From Paenibacillus beijingensis (lineage in GTDB: Bacteria > Bacillota > Bacilli > Paenibacillales > Paenibacillaceae), in assembly GCF_000961095.1 (NCBI RefSeq), contig NZ_CP011058.1, forward strand, positions 372,001-436,000: a stretch of 64,000 nt of DNA, read 5' to 3'. The notes beneath the pieces are model-generated. The model was not told the DNA's origin. It worked only from the letters and a program-made list of their open reading frames with translations, and searched no databases. The translations under genes were made by a program, and so were the position numbers. This document shows positions 7,845-17,019 of this stretch, piece by piece; position 1 is the first letter of the stretch; every line of letters begins with the position of its first letter.

Positions 7845-8013
7845 AGCTGCTGAAACGGAAGGTCGCTGCGCGGACGGATCATTCTTACGATCGCTGTTGT
7901 CCGTTGGATTTCTTGATTGTATAACCCATTAATGGGTTGAAATCCACGGACAAATGCGAACGCTTGCGCTTCTCCAGAACGATCCGTCCGCTACGCTCTC
8001 CTATTCAGCAACT
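7845..8013. repeat. 169-bp imperfect palindromic element
   Basis: A long inverted repeat beginning two bases after the M20 stop codon. Matching arm blocks run inward: AGCTGCTGAA / TTCAGCAACT, CGGACGGATC / GATCCGTCCG (7871-7880 and 7981-7990), and GTCCGTTGGATTTC / GAAATCCACGGAC, around a central perfect palindrome AACCCATTAATGGGTT. There is no coding capacity. It resembles a miniature inverted-repeat or large REP-like element; no second copy was noticed in this window. Confidence 0.75.
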
Positions 8014-8025
8014 TTGAAGGAGCAG

Positions 8026-8070
8026 AAAAAGGACGTTTCTCCGCCAGCTTACCGGAGAAACGTCCTTTTT
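8026..8070. terminator. Bidirectional terminator between the M20 and oxidoreductase genes
   Basis: A hairpin with arms GGACGTTTCTCCG / CGGAGAAACGTCC is flanked by A5 and T5 runs and serves both convergent genes. Confidence 0.9.
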
Positions 8071-8137
8071 TATTAAAGCTTGGGGCGCTGTGCGAAATAA
8101 GTTAAAATGTCTTTCGATAGCGCCCCTTATTTTGCGA

Positions 8138-9217
8138 TTAGTCGAAGTAAATCGCTTTGCCCGTACGGGACGATTCGTAAACGGCTTCGAGAATCTCCGA
8201 TACGACGAGCGCCTGCTCCGGCGTTACGACCGGCTGCTTGTCGTTCTTCACCGCATCGATCCACGAGCGCGCTTCCAGCTCGCCCGGATCTTCGGCAGCT
8301 CCGCTGAAGAACGCGACGCCACCGCCGTCAAGCTGAATGTCTTTCACGTACAGACGGCTGTTTTCCTCCCCGTTGATGCGGAGGCCGCCTTTCATATCCG
8401 CGCCCGCTTTCGTGCCGCTGAGCGACACTTTCGCTTCGTCCACTTCGAGCGTATTGAGCGCCCAGCTGGATTCCAGAATGATCGTCGCGCCGTTCTCCAT
8501 CGTAATCATGGCGAAAGCGGAATCTTCGACGGTGAACTGCTTCGGATCCCAAGGACCGAATGCGTTTGCGGCATTTTCGGTTTGCGACAATTTATGGTAT
8601 GCGCGTCCAAGAACGACTTTCGGTTTGTAGTTGTCCATCATCCACAGCGCCAGGTCAAGCGCGTGCGTACCGATATCGATGAGCGGGCCTCCGCCCTGTT
8701 TCTCTTCGTCGAGGAATACGCCCCAGGTCGGAACGGCGCGGCGGCGGATGGCATGCGCTTTCGCGAAATAGACCTCGCCCAGTTCATCCTTGCGGCAGGC
8801 ATCGTTCAGGAAGCGCGCATCGGAGCGGAAACGGTTTTGGTAACCGATGCTCAGTTTCATGCCGGTGCGTTTCGCCGCTTCCAGCATGCGGCGTGCGTCG
8901 GCAGCCGTTTTGGCCATCGGTTTTTCGCACATGACGTGCTTGCCCGCTTCCATCGCTGCGATGGAAATTTCGGCATGGGAATCGTTCGGCGTACATACGT
9001 GAACGACTTCAATGGAAGGATCTTTTAACAGATCATGATAATTTTCATAAACGGCGGCTTGCTCGCTGCCGAATTTGTGTTTCGCTTCTTCCGCGCGTTC
9101 GCGTACGATATCACAGAATGCGACCATTTCAGCATCTTGTACTTTGCTAAGGCTTGGCATATGTTTGCCGCTTCCAATACCACCGCAGCCGATAATGCCC
9201 ACACGAACTTTCGACAA
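8138..9217 (-). CDS. Gfo/Idh/MocA-family NAD(P)-dependent oxidoreductase
   Basis: A 359-residue sugar-type dehydrogenase. The N-terminal Rossmann motif VGIIGCGGIGSGKHMPSL binds the dinucleotide. The EKPMAKTAADA signature (catalytic lysine region) and GGGPLIDIGTHALDL follow, as in inositol, glucose-fructose and related dehydrogenases. It probably oxidises or reduces a cyclic polyol or sugar. The start is set at TTG 9217 because AGGAGG ends nine bases before it; the ATG at 9226 abuts the Shine-Dalgarno sequence directly. It is transcribed divergently from an AraC regulator that is its likely controller. Confidence 0.87.
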   Translation of the reverse strand: MSKVRVGIIGCGGIGSGKHMPSLSKVQDAEMVAFCDIVRERAEEAKHKFGSEQAAVYENYHDLLKDPSIEVVHVCTPNDSHAEISIAAMEAGKHVMCEKPMAKTAADARRMLEAAKRTGMKLSIGYQNRFRSDARFLNDACRKDELGEVYFAKAHAIRRRAVPTWGVFLDEEKQGGGPLIDIGTHALDLALWMMDNYKPKVVLGRAYHKLSQTENAANAFGPWDPKQFTVEDSAFAMITMENGATIILESSWALNTLEVDEAKVSLSGTKAGADMKGGLRINGEENSRLYVKDIQLDGGGVAFFSGAAEDPGELEARSWIDAVKNDKQPVVTPEQALVVSEILEAVYESSRTGKAIYFD

Positions 9218-9377
9218 GGTTTTCATCCTCCTGACAGATCCATTAATTTTCAAAGGTGTCCCGCTTGCTTTACAAGCGCTCGAAACACTAGAATAAGTAT
9301 AGAGCAAAATCGAGTCGAATTAAAATGCCCATTGTAGCGCTGCTTTTATGCAATTTTGGTATGCGGAGGAACAGATC

Positions 9378-10250
9378 TTGGAAAAGTATAACGAAAAAGT
9401 TGTTTATGAAAACCCTCTATTGTCCCTTCGTGTTTTCCAGCCCCTTCGCTTCAGTAACTTGCTCGCCAATTGGCACTATCATCGGGAGCTGGAGCTGCTG
9501 CTTGTGGAAAGCGGCTCGATGGAAGTCTACATCGAAGAAGAACAGATCGATCTTCACGCGGGCGATCTTTGCATTATCGGCACCAATCAGCTTCACCGCG
9601 ACCGCCTCTCCAGCGACGTGCTAGATTATATCGTGCTGCAATTCGATCTGGAACAATTTTTCGATCACAGCACGATGCCTTATATGCGTTATTTTTCCGA
9701 AACGAAAAATCCGCTGAGCCAAGCCAATTACATTTTCCGGGAAAACGAAGCCGTCCGGGGTGAAATCGCCGATTGTGTCCGCGAAATCCTGCAGGAAGCG
9801 AACCGGAAGGAAAGCGGGTACGAGCTCGCCGTCAACCTGCTGATCAAAAAAATATTGCTGCTGCTGCTGCGGGGCGACAATCGCAAAGTGCTGGCCGAGC
9901 AGGAGGACTTCGACCGGATCCGCCTGAAGCCGGTGCTGGCGTTCGTAGAGCAGCACCTGACCGACCGGATTCAGGTGGAGGAAGTATGCAAGCTCGCCAA
10001 TATGAGCTATTACTACTTCGTCAAATATTTCAAGAAATCGATCGGCCTCTCCTTCACCGAGTATGTCAATTACCGCAAAATAAAATGGGCCGAACGCATT
10101 CTGCTCACAAAAGACCTCAGCATCTCCGAGGTCGGCGACAGGATTGGAATGCCGAACATGGCCCACTTTTATAAAATGTTCAAAAAATATAACGATTGCT
10201 CGCCGAAAGAGTTCCAGAAACGGATGCTCGCCTGGGGCCGCGCAAAGTGA
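9378..10250 (+). CDS. AraC-family transcriptional regulator
   Basis: A 290-residue regulator: an N-terminal cupin-like sensing domain (NWHYHRELELLLVESGSMEVYIEEEQIDLHAGDL, with metal- or sugar-pocket histidines) and a C-terminal double helix-turn-helix (LANMSYYYFVKYFKKSIG, then GMPNMAHFYKMFKKYNDCSPKEF). GGAGG eight bases before the TTG at 9378 decides the start. It is divergent from the Gfo/Idh/MocA dehydrogenase, the usual layout for an activator of sugar catabolism. The inducer is unknown. Confidence 0.88.
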   Translation: MEKYNEKVVYENPLLSLRVFQPLRFSNLLANWHYHRELELLLVESGSMEVYIEEEQIDLHAGDLCIIGTNQLHRDRLSSDVLDYIVLQFDLEQFFDHSTMPYMRYFSETKNPLSQANYIFRENEAVRGEIADCVREILQEANRKESGYELAVNLLIKKILLLLLRGDNRKVLAEQEDFDRIRLKPVLAFVEQHLTDRIQVEEVCKLANMSYYYFVKYFKKSIGLSFTEYVNYRKIKWAERILLTKDLSISEVGDRIGMPNMAHFYKMFKKYNDCSPKEFQKRMLAWGRAK

Positions 10251-10251
10251 A

Positions 10252-10968
10252 TCAGGCCCGCGGCGCCCGTTTCGGAAGCACCAGCTTGTAGCCTACGCCG
10301 CGGATCGATTCGATCGAGACGGAATCGCTGCCGAGCTCCAGCTTTTTGCGCAGGGAGCTGACATGGACGTCCACCGTCCGCTGGCCGCCGATGTAATCAA
10401 ATCCCCATACGATATCCATCAGATCGTCGCGCGTAACGACCATTCCGGGGCGCTGGACCAGGTAGACCAGTACCTCGAATTCCTTCGGGCGCAGCGCTAC
10501 GGTTTCCCCGTTAAGGACGACCTCGTATCGTTCCGGATAGATCACCAGATCCCCTGCCGAGATCGCTTTGCCTTCCTGATCCGCGGGCAGCTCGTCTTCC
10601 AGCTTGGACCGCCGCAGCACCGCCGAAACGCGGGCCAGCAGCTCCGCCACGCCGAACGGCTTCGTAATGTAATCGTCCGCGCCGCGCCGCAGCCCCTGAA
10701 CGACTTCTTCTTCCGCATTGCGGGCCGTTAAAATAATGACCGGCGTAGTGACTCCATTTTGTCTCAGCTTCGTTAATATATCGAATCCGTTCATACCCGG
10801 AAGCATCAGATCCAAAATAATGAGATCAAACCGGCGCTGGAGCGCCGCCTGCAGCCCTTCGGCGCCATGATCGATCACGGTCGTCTCGTAGCCTTCCTGC
10901 GACAGGTTGTAGGACAACAGCCGCGATAAAGTCGGTTCGTCTTCTATGACAAGTACACTATGGGACAT
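10252..10968 (-). CDS. phoP: OmpR/PhoB-type response regulator, PhoP-like
   Basis: A 238-residue two-component response regulator. The receiver domain carries the acidic pair EDE, the phospho-acceptor aspartate in LIILDLMLPGMNG, a threonine in ILTAR and a lysine in YITKPF. The C-terminal winged helix reads LRPKEFEVLVYLVQRPG and RTVDVHVSSLRKKL. Overall it fits PhoP/PhoB regulators of phosphate starvation. GGAGG five bases before ATG 10968 fixes the start. The partner kinase gene lies upstream rather than downstream, separated by 161 bases that hold a possible separate promoter. Confidence 0.85.
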   Translation of the reverse strand: MSHSVLVIEDEPTLSRLLSYNLSQEGYETTVIDHGAEGLQAALQRRFDLIILDLMLPGMNGFDILTKLRQNGVTTPVIILTARNAEEEVVQGLRRGADDYITKPFGVAELLARVSAVLRRSKLEDELPADQEGKAISAGDLVIYPERYEVVLNGETVALRPKEFEVLVYLVQRPGMVVTRDDLMDIVWGFDYIGGQRTVDVHVSSLRKKLELGSDSVSIESIRGVGYKLVLPKRAPRA

Positions 10969-11056
10969 GTTTACCTCCATGCGCCTTACCCAAATTCACA
11001 GGAATTCGGGGGACGCGTATTAAATAGCCGGGCAAGGAAACATCTCCCGCCCTTTT

Positions 11057-11086
11057 ACTCTATCGTATCAGGAAAAAGCGTGACAA
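11057..11086 (-). promoter_or_regulatory. Candidate internal promoter ahead of phoP
   Basis: TTGTCA (11081-11086) and TAGAGT (11057-11062) on the minus strand are 18 bases apart in the gap between the kinase and phoP. It could allow phoP expression independent of phoR. Confidence 0.4.
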
Positions 11087-11129
11087 TCCATCCTATTCCT
11101 ATTTTTGCCGCTTTTACGAGGCCTGTTTG

Positions 11130-12926
11130 CTACGGCTGGATAACGGGAAGCTCGATCGTGAACACGCTGCCTGTCCCCGGATGGCTGTCCACCGATATCG
11201 TCCCTTTGTGCAGCTCAACGAGATGCTTTACAATCGACAGCCCGAGCCCCGTTCCCCCTGAACTGCGGGAACGCGCTTTGTCGACGCGGTAGAACCGTTC
11301 GAATATGCGGGGCAAATCTTTTTTCGGAATGCCGATGCCGGTATCGCTGATCCGGATAATGACCGTCTCGGCGGCATCGGGGGCATTCGCGTGACGCACC
11401 GTCGCTTCGACCGCCACCCGTCCGCCTTCGGGCGTATAGTTGATGCCGTTCTGCAGCAAGTTGATCAATATTTGGCGCAGCCGGTCTTCATCAGCCTCCA
11501 GAAAAATGCCGCTTTCCGCTTTCAAACTAAGCATAATCGATTTGCGTTCGGCTTCGGCCGTCATCACCTGCACCGTATTGTGAAGAAAAGCCGACAGTTC
11601 CACCGGCGAGAATTGAAGCGGAACCCGCCGCGATTCGATTTTCGACAGCTCCAAAATATCCCCGATAAGCCGGTTAAGGCGCTCACTCTCATCATAAATA
11701 ATTTGCAGAAACGAGCGCGATATTTCCGGATCGTCCATCGCCCCCGCCAGCAGCGTCTCCGCGAACCCTTTAACGGCCGCAATCGGCGTCTTCAGCTCAT
11801 GGGACACATTGGCGACGAACTCGCTGCGCATCCGCTCCAGCCGGCGGATCGCCGATACGTCCTGCAGCACTAGCAGGACGCCGCCGAACGTGCGGTCTTT
11901 CTGAAAGACCGGCACCAGATTTAATTCCAGCAGCCGTTCTTCGGGAAAATAAAAGGTAATTTCATCATGCACATGTTCGCGTTTTTCCATTCCCTGCTGA
12001 ATCATGCCGGACAGCTCATACTGCTGCTTCGCTTCCGAATAATGACGGCCGACCAGCTCGCGCGCGGAAAAGCCGAGCACCTGCTCCGCCCGCCGGTTGA
12101 GCAGCAGAATGATTCCGTCCGGGTCGATCATGACGATGCCGTTGATCATATTGTCGAGCACGCTTTCCAGCTGGCTTTCGTTTTGCTGGATCCGGTTCAT
12201 CTGCACCTGCAGGCTGTCGGCCATCGAGTTGATGGCGAATCCCAGCTCTCCGATCTCGTCTTTTTTACCGATTTTCACGCGCGCCTCGTAGTCCATATTT
12301 TTGATCCGCTTCGCGACGCGGGTAATTTGTTCGAGCGGCCGCGTGAACCCTCTCGCCACCCTGTAGCTTACCAGCACAGCGGCGGCAAACAGCAGCAGCA
12401 GCCCTGCAATAAGAACCATCCACATTTTGCGGATGCCAGCATCCACTTCCTTAAGACTGAGCGCCATCCTCAGCACATTCGAGCGCGGATTTCCGGGATC
12501 GGTTGCCATGGCGACGTACAGCATATTTTCCTTGACGGTTTCGCTCCTGCGGATGGCCCGGCCGATGCCTTCAGCCTCCGCCTGCTTCACTTCGTCGCGC
12601 TGCGAATGGTTGTCCATCGTCTCGGGGCGGTGATCGGAATCGCCCAGCACCGTTCCATCCCCGCGGATAAAGGTCACCCGTGCGCCTGTCAGCTTTTTAA
12701 GCGAGCCCGCCTCGTTCGTAAAGTAATTGTAAAGCTGCGCCGGATCTCCTTCTTTCCAATCGGTCCTCGCTTCAATGACCCGCATTTCGCGAACGAGATT
12801 TTCCTCCAGCACGTTAATATGATTTTGCTTGTACATTCTTCCCATGTAAAATCCGGCCGCCGTAACCGACAACCCGATCATGACGATAAGAATGAGGGTA
12901 AGTCTCCCGCGAAAACTGTTAAACAA
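11130..12926 (-). CDS. phoR: PhoR-like sensor histidine kinase
   Basis: A roughly 598-residue membrane kinase. Order: an N-terminal transmembrane helix (LTLILIVMIGLSVTAAGFY), an extracytoplasmic sensor domain of about 140 residues, a second helix (MVLIAGLLLLFAAAVLV), HAMP, a PAS domain (LESVLDNMINGIVMIDPDG), HisKA with the phospho-histidine in FVANVSHELKTP (about residue 378), then HATPase with NLLQNGINYTPEGG, DTGIGIP and GTGLGLSIV. This architecture is that of PhoR of Bacillales. The TTG at 12926 is favoured because GAAGGAG lies eight bases upstream; GTG 12935 overlaps the Shine-Dalgarno. It precedes phoP, the reverse of the usual order. Confidence 0.85.
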   Translation of the reverse strand: MFNSFRGRLTLILIVMIGLSVTAAGFYMGRMYKQNHINVLEENLVREMRVIEARTDWKEGDPAQLYNYFTNEAGSLKKLTGARVTFIRGDGTVLGDSDHRPETMDNHSQRDEVKQAEAEGIGRAIRRSETVKENMLYVAMATDPGNPRSNVLRMALSLKEVDAGIRKMWMVLIAGLLLLFAAAVLVSYRVARGFTRPLEQITRVAKRIKNMDYEARVKIGKKDEIGELGFAINSMADSLQVQMNRIQQNESQLESVLDNMINGIVMIDPDGIILLLNRRAEQVLGFSARELVGRHYSEAKQQYELSGMIQQGMEKREHVHDEITFYFPEERLLELNLVPVFQKDRTFGGVLLVLQDVSAIRRLERMRSEFVANVSHELKTPIAAVKGFAETLLAGAMDDPEISRSFLQIIYDESERLNRLIGDILELSKIESRRVPLQFSPVELSAFLHNTVQVMTAEAERKSIMLSLKAESGIFLEADEDRLRQILINLLQNGINYTPEGGRVAVEATVRHANAPDAAETVIIRISDTGIGIPKKDLPRIFERFYRVDKARSRSSGGTGLGLSIVKHLVELHKGTISVDSHPGTGSVFTIELPVIQP

Positions 12927-13001
12927 TGCTTCCACTCCTTCGCCAGCCGCCTGATGTCTATGCGAGTTTTCATATATGATGTCCGAAAATGTCGCATAAT
13001 G

Positions 13002-14045
13002 TTATGACTGTATCGTACCCTCACGCCGCTCCGCCGCGCCAGACCTATCATTGTAAATTTTTCGTAAAACATAATGATGCAGCGTTGCCAGCGGCTGTTG
13101 AATGAGGATCGAAAGGACGACCGGAACGGCGGCCAAAGGGCTGAAGTAGCCCATCGCGAGCACGGTGCCGAGGGAAATATTGCGCATTCCCGTCGCGTAT
13201 GAGACCGTCGTCTGCAGCTGGCGGCTGCGCATCGGGATCGTCCCGATGAAGCCGATCGCATAGCAGAATCCGACGAGCAGAATGACCAGCGGTACAATGC
13301 GGATCATGTCCGCTTTCAGTAGAGCCGCGTGCGGAGCGATCACCGCCGCGTTCAGCGACACGACGCCGATGAAGCAGAGCTTGGACAGCGGGACGGCGTA
13401 CGGCTTCACGGCCGGCTGTATCCGCCCCCGGCTCGCGATATGAAGCAGCACGCCGGCCACCGTCGGCAGGACGACGATCAGCAGCAGATCGGAGATGACG
13501 CTGCCGGTATCGACGGAGACGCCTTGGCTGAACAGCAGCCGGATGCCGGCCGGAACGACGATCGGACTCAGCAGCGAGTCCAGCACGACCATCGCCAGCA
13601 CGAGCGGCACGCTGCCGCCCGATAGCGCCACCCACAGCACCGTCGAGACGCCAAGCGGAATCAGCGTGAACAATACCAGTCCCGCTACATAGGGAGAGTC
13701 GCTGCCGAGCAGCAGCGTTCCCGCTCCGTATGCGGCCAGCGGCGAGACGACATGGGCAAGCAGGAGCGAAAGCAGAATCGCCCACGGGCGGCGCAGCACG
13801 ACAAGCAGCTGCTCCGGTCCGCACCCGATCGCCATGACAAGGGTGACATAAGCGAACAGCCACGGAGCCAGGCCCGCAAACGGCAGCAGCTGATCGGAAA
13901 AAATAAATCCCAGAAAGAGGGCTCCTGGGATAATGAGAAACATCCATTGTTCAAAACGGCGGTTGAAGGCCAGTCCAAATTCGCGCGTAACGATAACCTT
14001 CTTTCTGTCTCGTAGATAAAGGACCCCGGCGTCCGGAAGCCGCAC
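13002..14045 (-). CDS. Bile acid:sodium symporter (BASS/SBF)-family transporter
   Basis: A 347-residue polytopic membrane protein with about nine or ten hydrophobic segments. The conserved elements match the SBF fold: AYVTLVMAIGCGPEQL in an early helix, LGVSTVLWVALSGGSVPLVLAM, and SYATGMRNISLGTVLAM near the C-terminal sodium-site crossover. Such proteins move organic anions, for example pantoate, pyruvate or sterol acids, with sodium. The GTG start at 14045 lacks a clear ribosome-binding site, so the true start could be internal. It follows the fumarase gene closely on the same strand, hinting at a dicarboxylate-related role, but this is inference. Confidence 0.75.
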   Translation of the reverse strand: MRLPDAGVLYLRDRKKVIVTREFGLAFNRRFEQWMFLIIPGALFLGFIFSDQLLPFAGLAPWLFAYVTLVMAIGCGPEQLLVVLRRPWAILLSLLLAHVVSPLAAYGAGTLLLGSDSPYVAGLVLFTLIPLGVSTVLWVALSGGSVPLVLAMVVLDSLLSPIVVPAGIRLLFSQGVSVDTGSVISDLLLIVVLPTVAGVLLHIASRGRIQPAVKPYAVPLSKLCFIGVVSLNAAVIAPHAALLKADMIRIVPLVILLVGFCYAIGFIGTIPMRSRQLQTTVSYATGMRNISLGTVLAMGYFSPLAAVPVVLSILIQQPLATLHHYVLRKIYNDRSGAAERREGTIQS

Positions 14046-14061
14046 CGGGCATCACGATGAT

Positions 14062-14081
14062 GCCGGACACTTCCGTCCGGC
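14062..14081 (-). terminator. Hairpin between fumarase and transporter genes
   Basis: Perfect 7-base arms GCCGGAC / GTCCGGC flank a six-base loop, ten bases after the fumarase stop. No U-tract follows, so it may attenuate or stabilise rather than terminate. Confidence 0.45.
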
Positions 14082-14090
14082 GCGGGGATC

Positions 14091-15629
14091 TTACTTGAAT
14101 ACCGGCTCTTTAAATTGCCCGAGCTTCTGAAACGAGTCTTTCTCCACATCCACATGCAGGCTGTTCCCGTGTGCGTCCATCGTGACGATCGCCGCGAACC
14201 CTTCCGTCTGCAGATGCCACATCGCTTCCGGAATGCCGAATTCCATGAAGTCGACGCCGTTTACGTTCTTGAAGCACTGCGCATAATACTGCGCCGCGCC
14301 GCCGATGGCGTTCAAATATACGCCGCCGTGTTCCTGCAGCGCCTTCAGTGTCTTCGCGCCCATGCCGCCTTTGCCGATAACGGCGCGGATGCCGAATTTT
14401 TTCAAAATATCGCCCTGATAAGGTTCTTCGCGAATGCTCGTTGTCGGCCCCGCCGCTTTCACATGCCAGCCCTCTTCGTCCTTCAGCATCACCGGACCGC
14501 AGTGGTAAATGACCGCTCCGTTCAGATCGACCGGCGCGTCGTGGTCCATTAAATATTTGTGCAGCGCATCACGCCCGGTATGCATTTCACCGTTCAGAAT
14601 AACGACGTCGCCGACGCGCAGCGAACGAACCTGCTCCTCCGTCAGCGGCGTCGTCAGCGCCACTTCGCGGCGTCCGGCATCCGCCCCGTTCTCTTCCGCT
14701 TTCGCCGCCAGAGCTCCCATCGGGCTTTCGCTGCCCTGCGGATAAATCCATTCCTTGATTTCGCCGGTGTCCGTGCTGAGCAGCACGCCTTGCCTGCGGA
14801 ACGCCCAGCAGTTGTACGCAACGGAGACGAAAAAGCTCGCCGGCAGCCGGTTCATGACGCCGACCTTGCAGCCGAGCAGCGTCACCTGTCCGCCAAAGCC
14901 CATCGTGCCGATGCCGAGCTTGTTCGCGTTCTCCATGACATACTCTTCAAGCTGCCGCAGCTCTGGATGCGGATTGACGTCGTCCACATTGCGGAACAGC
15001 TGCTGCTTCGCCAGCTCATAGCCGCTCGTGCGGTCGCCGCCGATGCCGACGCCGATGAAGCCGGCGCTGCATCCCTGCCCCTGCGCCTGATAGACCGCAT
15101 GCATCATGCACTTGCGGATGCCGTCCAAATCGCGGCCGGCTTTGCCGAGCCCTTCCAGTTCGGCCGGAAGGCTGTATTGAATGTTTTTATTCTCGCAGCC
15201 GCCGCCTTTCAATATAAGACGGACGTCGATCTCGCCCTTCTCCCACTGCTCGAAGTGGATGACCGGCGTTCCCGGTCCGAGGTTGTCGCCGGTATTGCCG
15301 CCTGTCAAGGAATCGACGGAGTTGGTGCGCAGCTTGCCGTCCTTGGTCGCCTTGGCGACCGCGCTCCGGATTTGCTCCTTCATGACGATCTGATTGGCGC
15401 CTACAGGGGTATGCACGATAAACGTCGGCATGCCCGTATCTTGGCAGATCGGCGACACGTTGCATTCGGCCATCTCGATGTTGGTTGCGATCGTGGACAG
15501 CGATATGCCGGCCCGGGTCGCGGCGACTTCGGCCTCCTGAGCCGCTTTGACCGCTCTGCGCACGTCGCCGGGAAGGTTGGTGGACGTTTCGACAATCAGT
15601 TTGTAAACGCTTTGCTCAAACTGCTGCAT
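14091..15629 (-). CDS. fumA: Class I (iron-sulfur) fumarate hydratase
   Basis: A 512-residue [4Fe-4S] fumarase converting fumarate to malate in the TCA cycle. Alpha-domain features include the cysteine in CQDTGMPTFIVHTPVG and KGGGCENKNIQY. Later come QGQGCSAGFIGVGIGGDRTSGY and, in the beta-type C-terminal domain, GPTTSIREEPY plus GIRAVIGKGGMG. Length matches single-chain class I fumarases. The ATG at 15629 is chosen; GAGAGGAG lies 12 bases upstream, and longer forms add an unconserved N-terminus overlapping the divergent HD gene. Confidence 0.9.
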   Translation of the reverse strand: MQQFEQSVYKLIVETSTNLPGDVRRAVKAAQEAEVAATRAGISLSTIATNIEMAECNVSPICQDTGMPTFIVHTPVGANQIVMKEQIRSAVAKATKDGKLRTNSVDSLTGGNTGDNLGPGTPVIHFEQWEKGEIDVRLILKGGGCENKNIQYSLPAELEGLGKAGRDLDGIRKCMMHAVYQAQGQGCSAGFIGVGIGGDRTSGYELAKQQLFRNVDDVNPHPELRQLEEYVMENANKLGIGTMGFGGQVTLLGCKVGVMNRLPASFFVSVAYNCWAFRRQGVLLSTDTGEIKEWIYPQGSESPMGALAAKAEENGADAGRREVALTTPLTEEQVRSLRVGDVVILNGEMHTGRDALHKYLMDHDAPVDLNGAVIYHCGPVMLKDEEGWHVKAAGPTTSIREEPYQGDILKKFGIRAVIGKGGMGAKTLKALQEHGGVYLNAIGGAAQYYAQCFKNVNGVDFMEFGIPEAMWHLQTEGFAAIVTMDAHGNSLHVDVEKDSFQKLGQFKEPVFK

Positions 15630-15751
15630 AAGTCGGACAAACTCCTCTCTGGTCGTTACACATGAATAGCTATATAATAGCATAGATGATCCTGTTGGCA
15701 TACGAGCATAACCGAAGCGTAAGCCGGGATCGCCAATTTCTTTAGGACGGG

Positions 15752-16897
15752 ATGGCATTGAAAAACGGAAAATTTACCGGCACCATCATCCGCATGCAGT
15801 ACGTGCCCAGATGGAGCGAATTCGCTCCGAGGTTCGAAGACAGCGCGGCAAGCCACAGCTTCCGGTGCGCGGCGATCTCGATTCTGGTTGGAATTATCGA
15901 GGAGAAGCTGCTCGGCAACCCGGTCGACCGGCTGCAGCTGCTTTCCCGCTCTTTGTGGGCCGACCTCCGCAATACGGGCACCGGTTCGATCAAGCATGTA
16001 ACGAAAAAAGATTCCATCGTGGCCGAGCATATTGCCGCTTTGGAGCTGGAAATAAGCAAAGATATCGTCTCTTATCTGTCGCGGTCGCTGCAGCCGTTCG
16101 CCTACGATTATATTGTCCATCCCCAGGATGACAGCTACGTCGGCCGGCTTGTCAATGCGATCGATACGTTCGACGCTTTGATTTATTGCCACCGGGAAGC
16201 GGAGTACGATTCCAATCCGTTCTTCAAGGCAAAGTACAAGGAGTTGCTGGACAAAGCGTCGGCCACAAAGATTCCCTCCATGAAGTGGCTGATCGACGAA
16301 TACAATAAAAAAGCGGAAATTTACGAGTTTCTCGGGTATATTCTCAATCTCGACACCGTCAAGCGGTGGAACGGCAGCTTTAATCTGGTACCCGATAACG
16401 ATGCCACCCATTCCTTCCGGGCGGCGTCGCTGGCGCTGTTCAACGGACTGCTGGAGAGGGAGCGGTTCGGCGTCCGCAGCTTCGACCTGTTCCGGCTGGT
16501 GGCCAAGACCGTCCTGCACGACCTGCCGGAAATCGTATCCGGGGACGTCGTGTCCAATTTCAAGCATACGAGCCCCGAAATGTCGAAAGCGTTCGAACGG
16601 TACGAGCGGGAAACCGCCGAATCGATGATCGGCAAGCTGCCCGCCTTTTTTCACGACGATTTATTGGACTTTATGGTCGACAGCAAGTCGTCCGACTATG
16701 AAGGCGAAATGGTCGACATCGCCGACAAGCTGGACGCGCTCATTAAAGCGAATCTGGAAATGCGGAACAATCCCCATTATGGGGAAACGTATTACCAGCA
16801 GCTGAACAAGATTCAGCACAACTTCGAGAACCCCTGCGTCATTTTTTTCCTGGCTTATATTTTGCACGATCTGACCTATGCGAACCTGATCAAATAA
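15752..16897 (+). CDS. Tandem YfbR-like HD-domain protein
   Basis: A 381-residue protein made of two related halves. Each begins with the YfbR-type lead (RWSEFAPRFEDSAASHSFRCA; RWNGSFNLVPDNDATHSFRAA). The second half keeps the HD metal motif and catalytic context (VLHDLPEIVSGDVVSNFKH and VDIADKLDALIKA). The first half keeps the SHSFR histidine but shows LWADLRNTGTGS where the HD pair should be, so it is probably structural. YfbR enzymes remove phosphate from deoxynucleoside 5'-monophosphates. The start is loosely defined (ATG 15752 or TTG 15758). A long stem-loop terminator follows. Confidence 0.75.
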   Translation: MALKNGKFTGTIIRMQYVPRWSEFAPRFEDSAASHSFRCAAISILVGIIEEKLLGNPVDRLQLLSRSLWADLRNTGTGSIKHVTKKDSIVAEHIAALELEISKDIVSYLSRSLQPFAYDYIVHPQDDSYVGRLVNAIDTFDALIYCHREAEYDSNPFFKAKYKELLDKASATKIPSMKWLIDEYNKKAEIYEFLGYILNLDTVKRWNGSFNLVPDNDATHSFRAASLALFNGLLERERFGVRSFDLFRLVAKTVLHDLPEIVSGDVVSNFKHTSPEMSKAFERYERETAESMIGKLPAFFHDDLLDFMVDSKSSDYEGEMVDIADKLDALIKANLEMRNNPHYGETYYQQLNKIQHNFENPCVIFFLAYILHDLTYANLIK

Positions 16898-16938
16898 CAA
16901 TCCGGCCTCCGTGCCGGAGCCGGCCGCACGCGAAGCTT

Positions 16939-17010
16939 GCCGCAGCAAAACATGAAAAGGCAGACGCCCCGGAGACAACTTCTCCATTGCGTCTGCCTTT
17001 TTGCTGCGGC
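16939..17010. terminator. Large two-part stem-loop terminator
   Basis: An outer arm GCCGCAGCAAAA pairs with TTTTTGCTGCGGC and an inner arm GGCAGACGC pairs with GCGTCTGCC. Inner stem plus T5 forms a rho-independent terminator for the HD gene on the plus strand. It also works for the converging small gene. Confidence 0.85.
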
Positions 17011-17019
17011 CGGCCCCAG

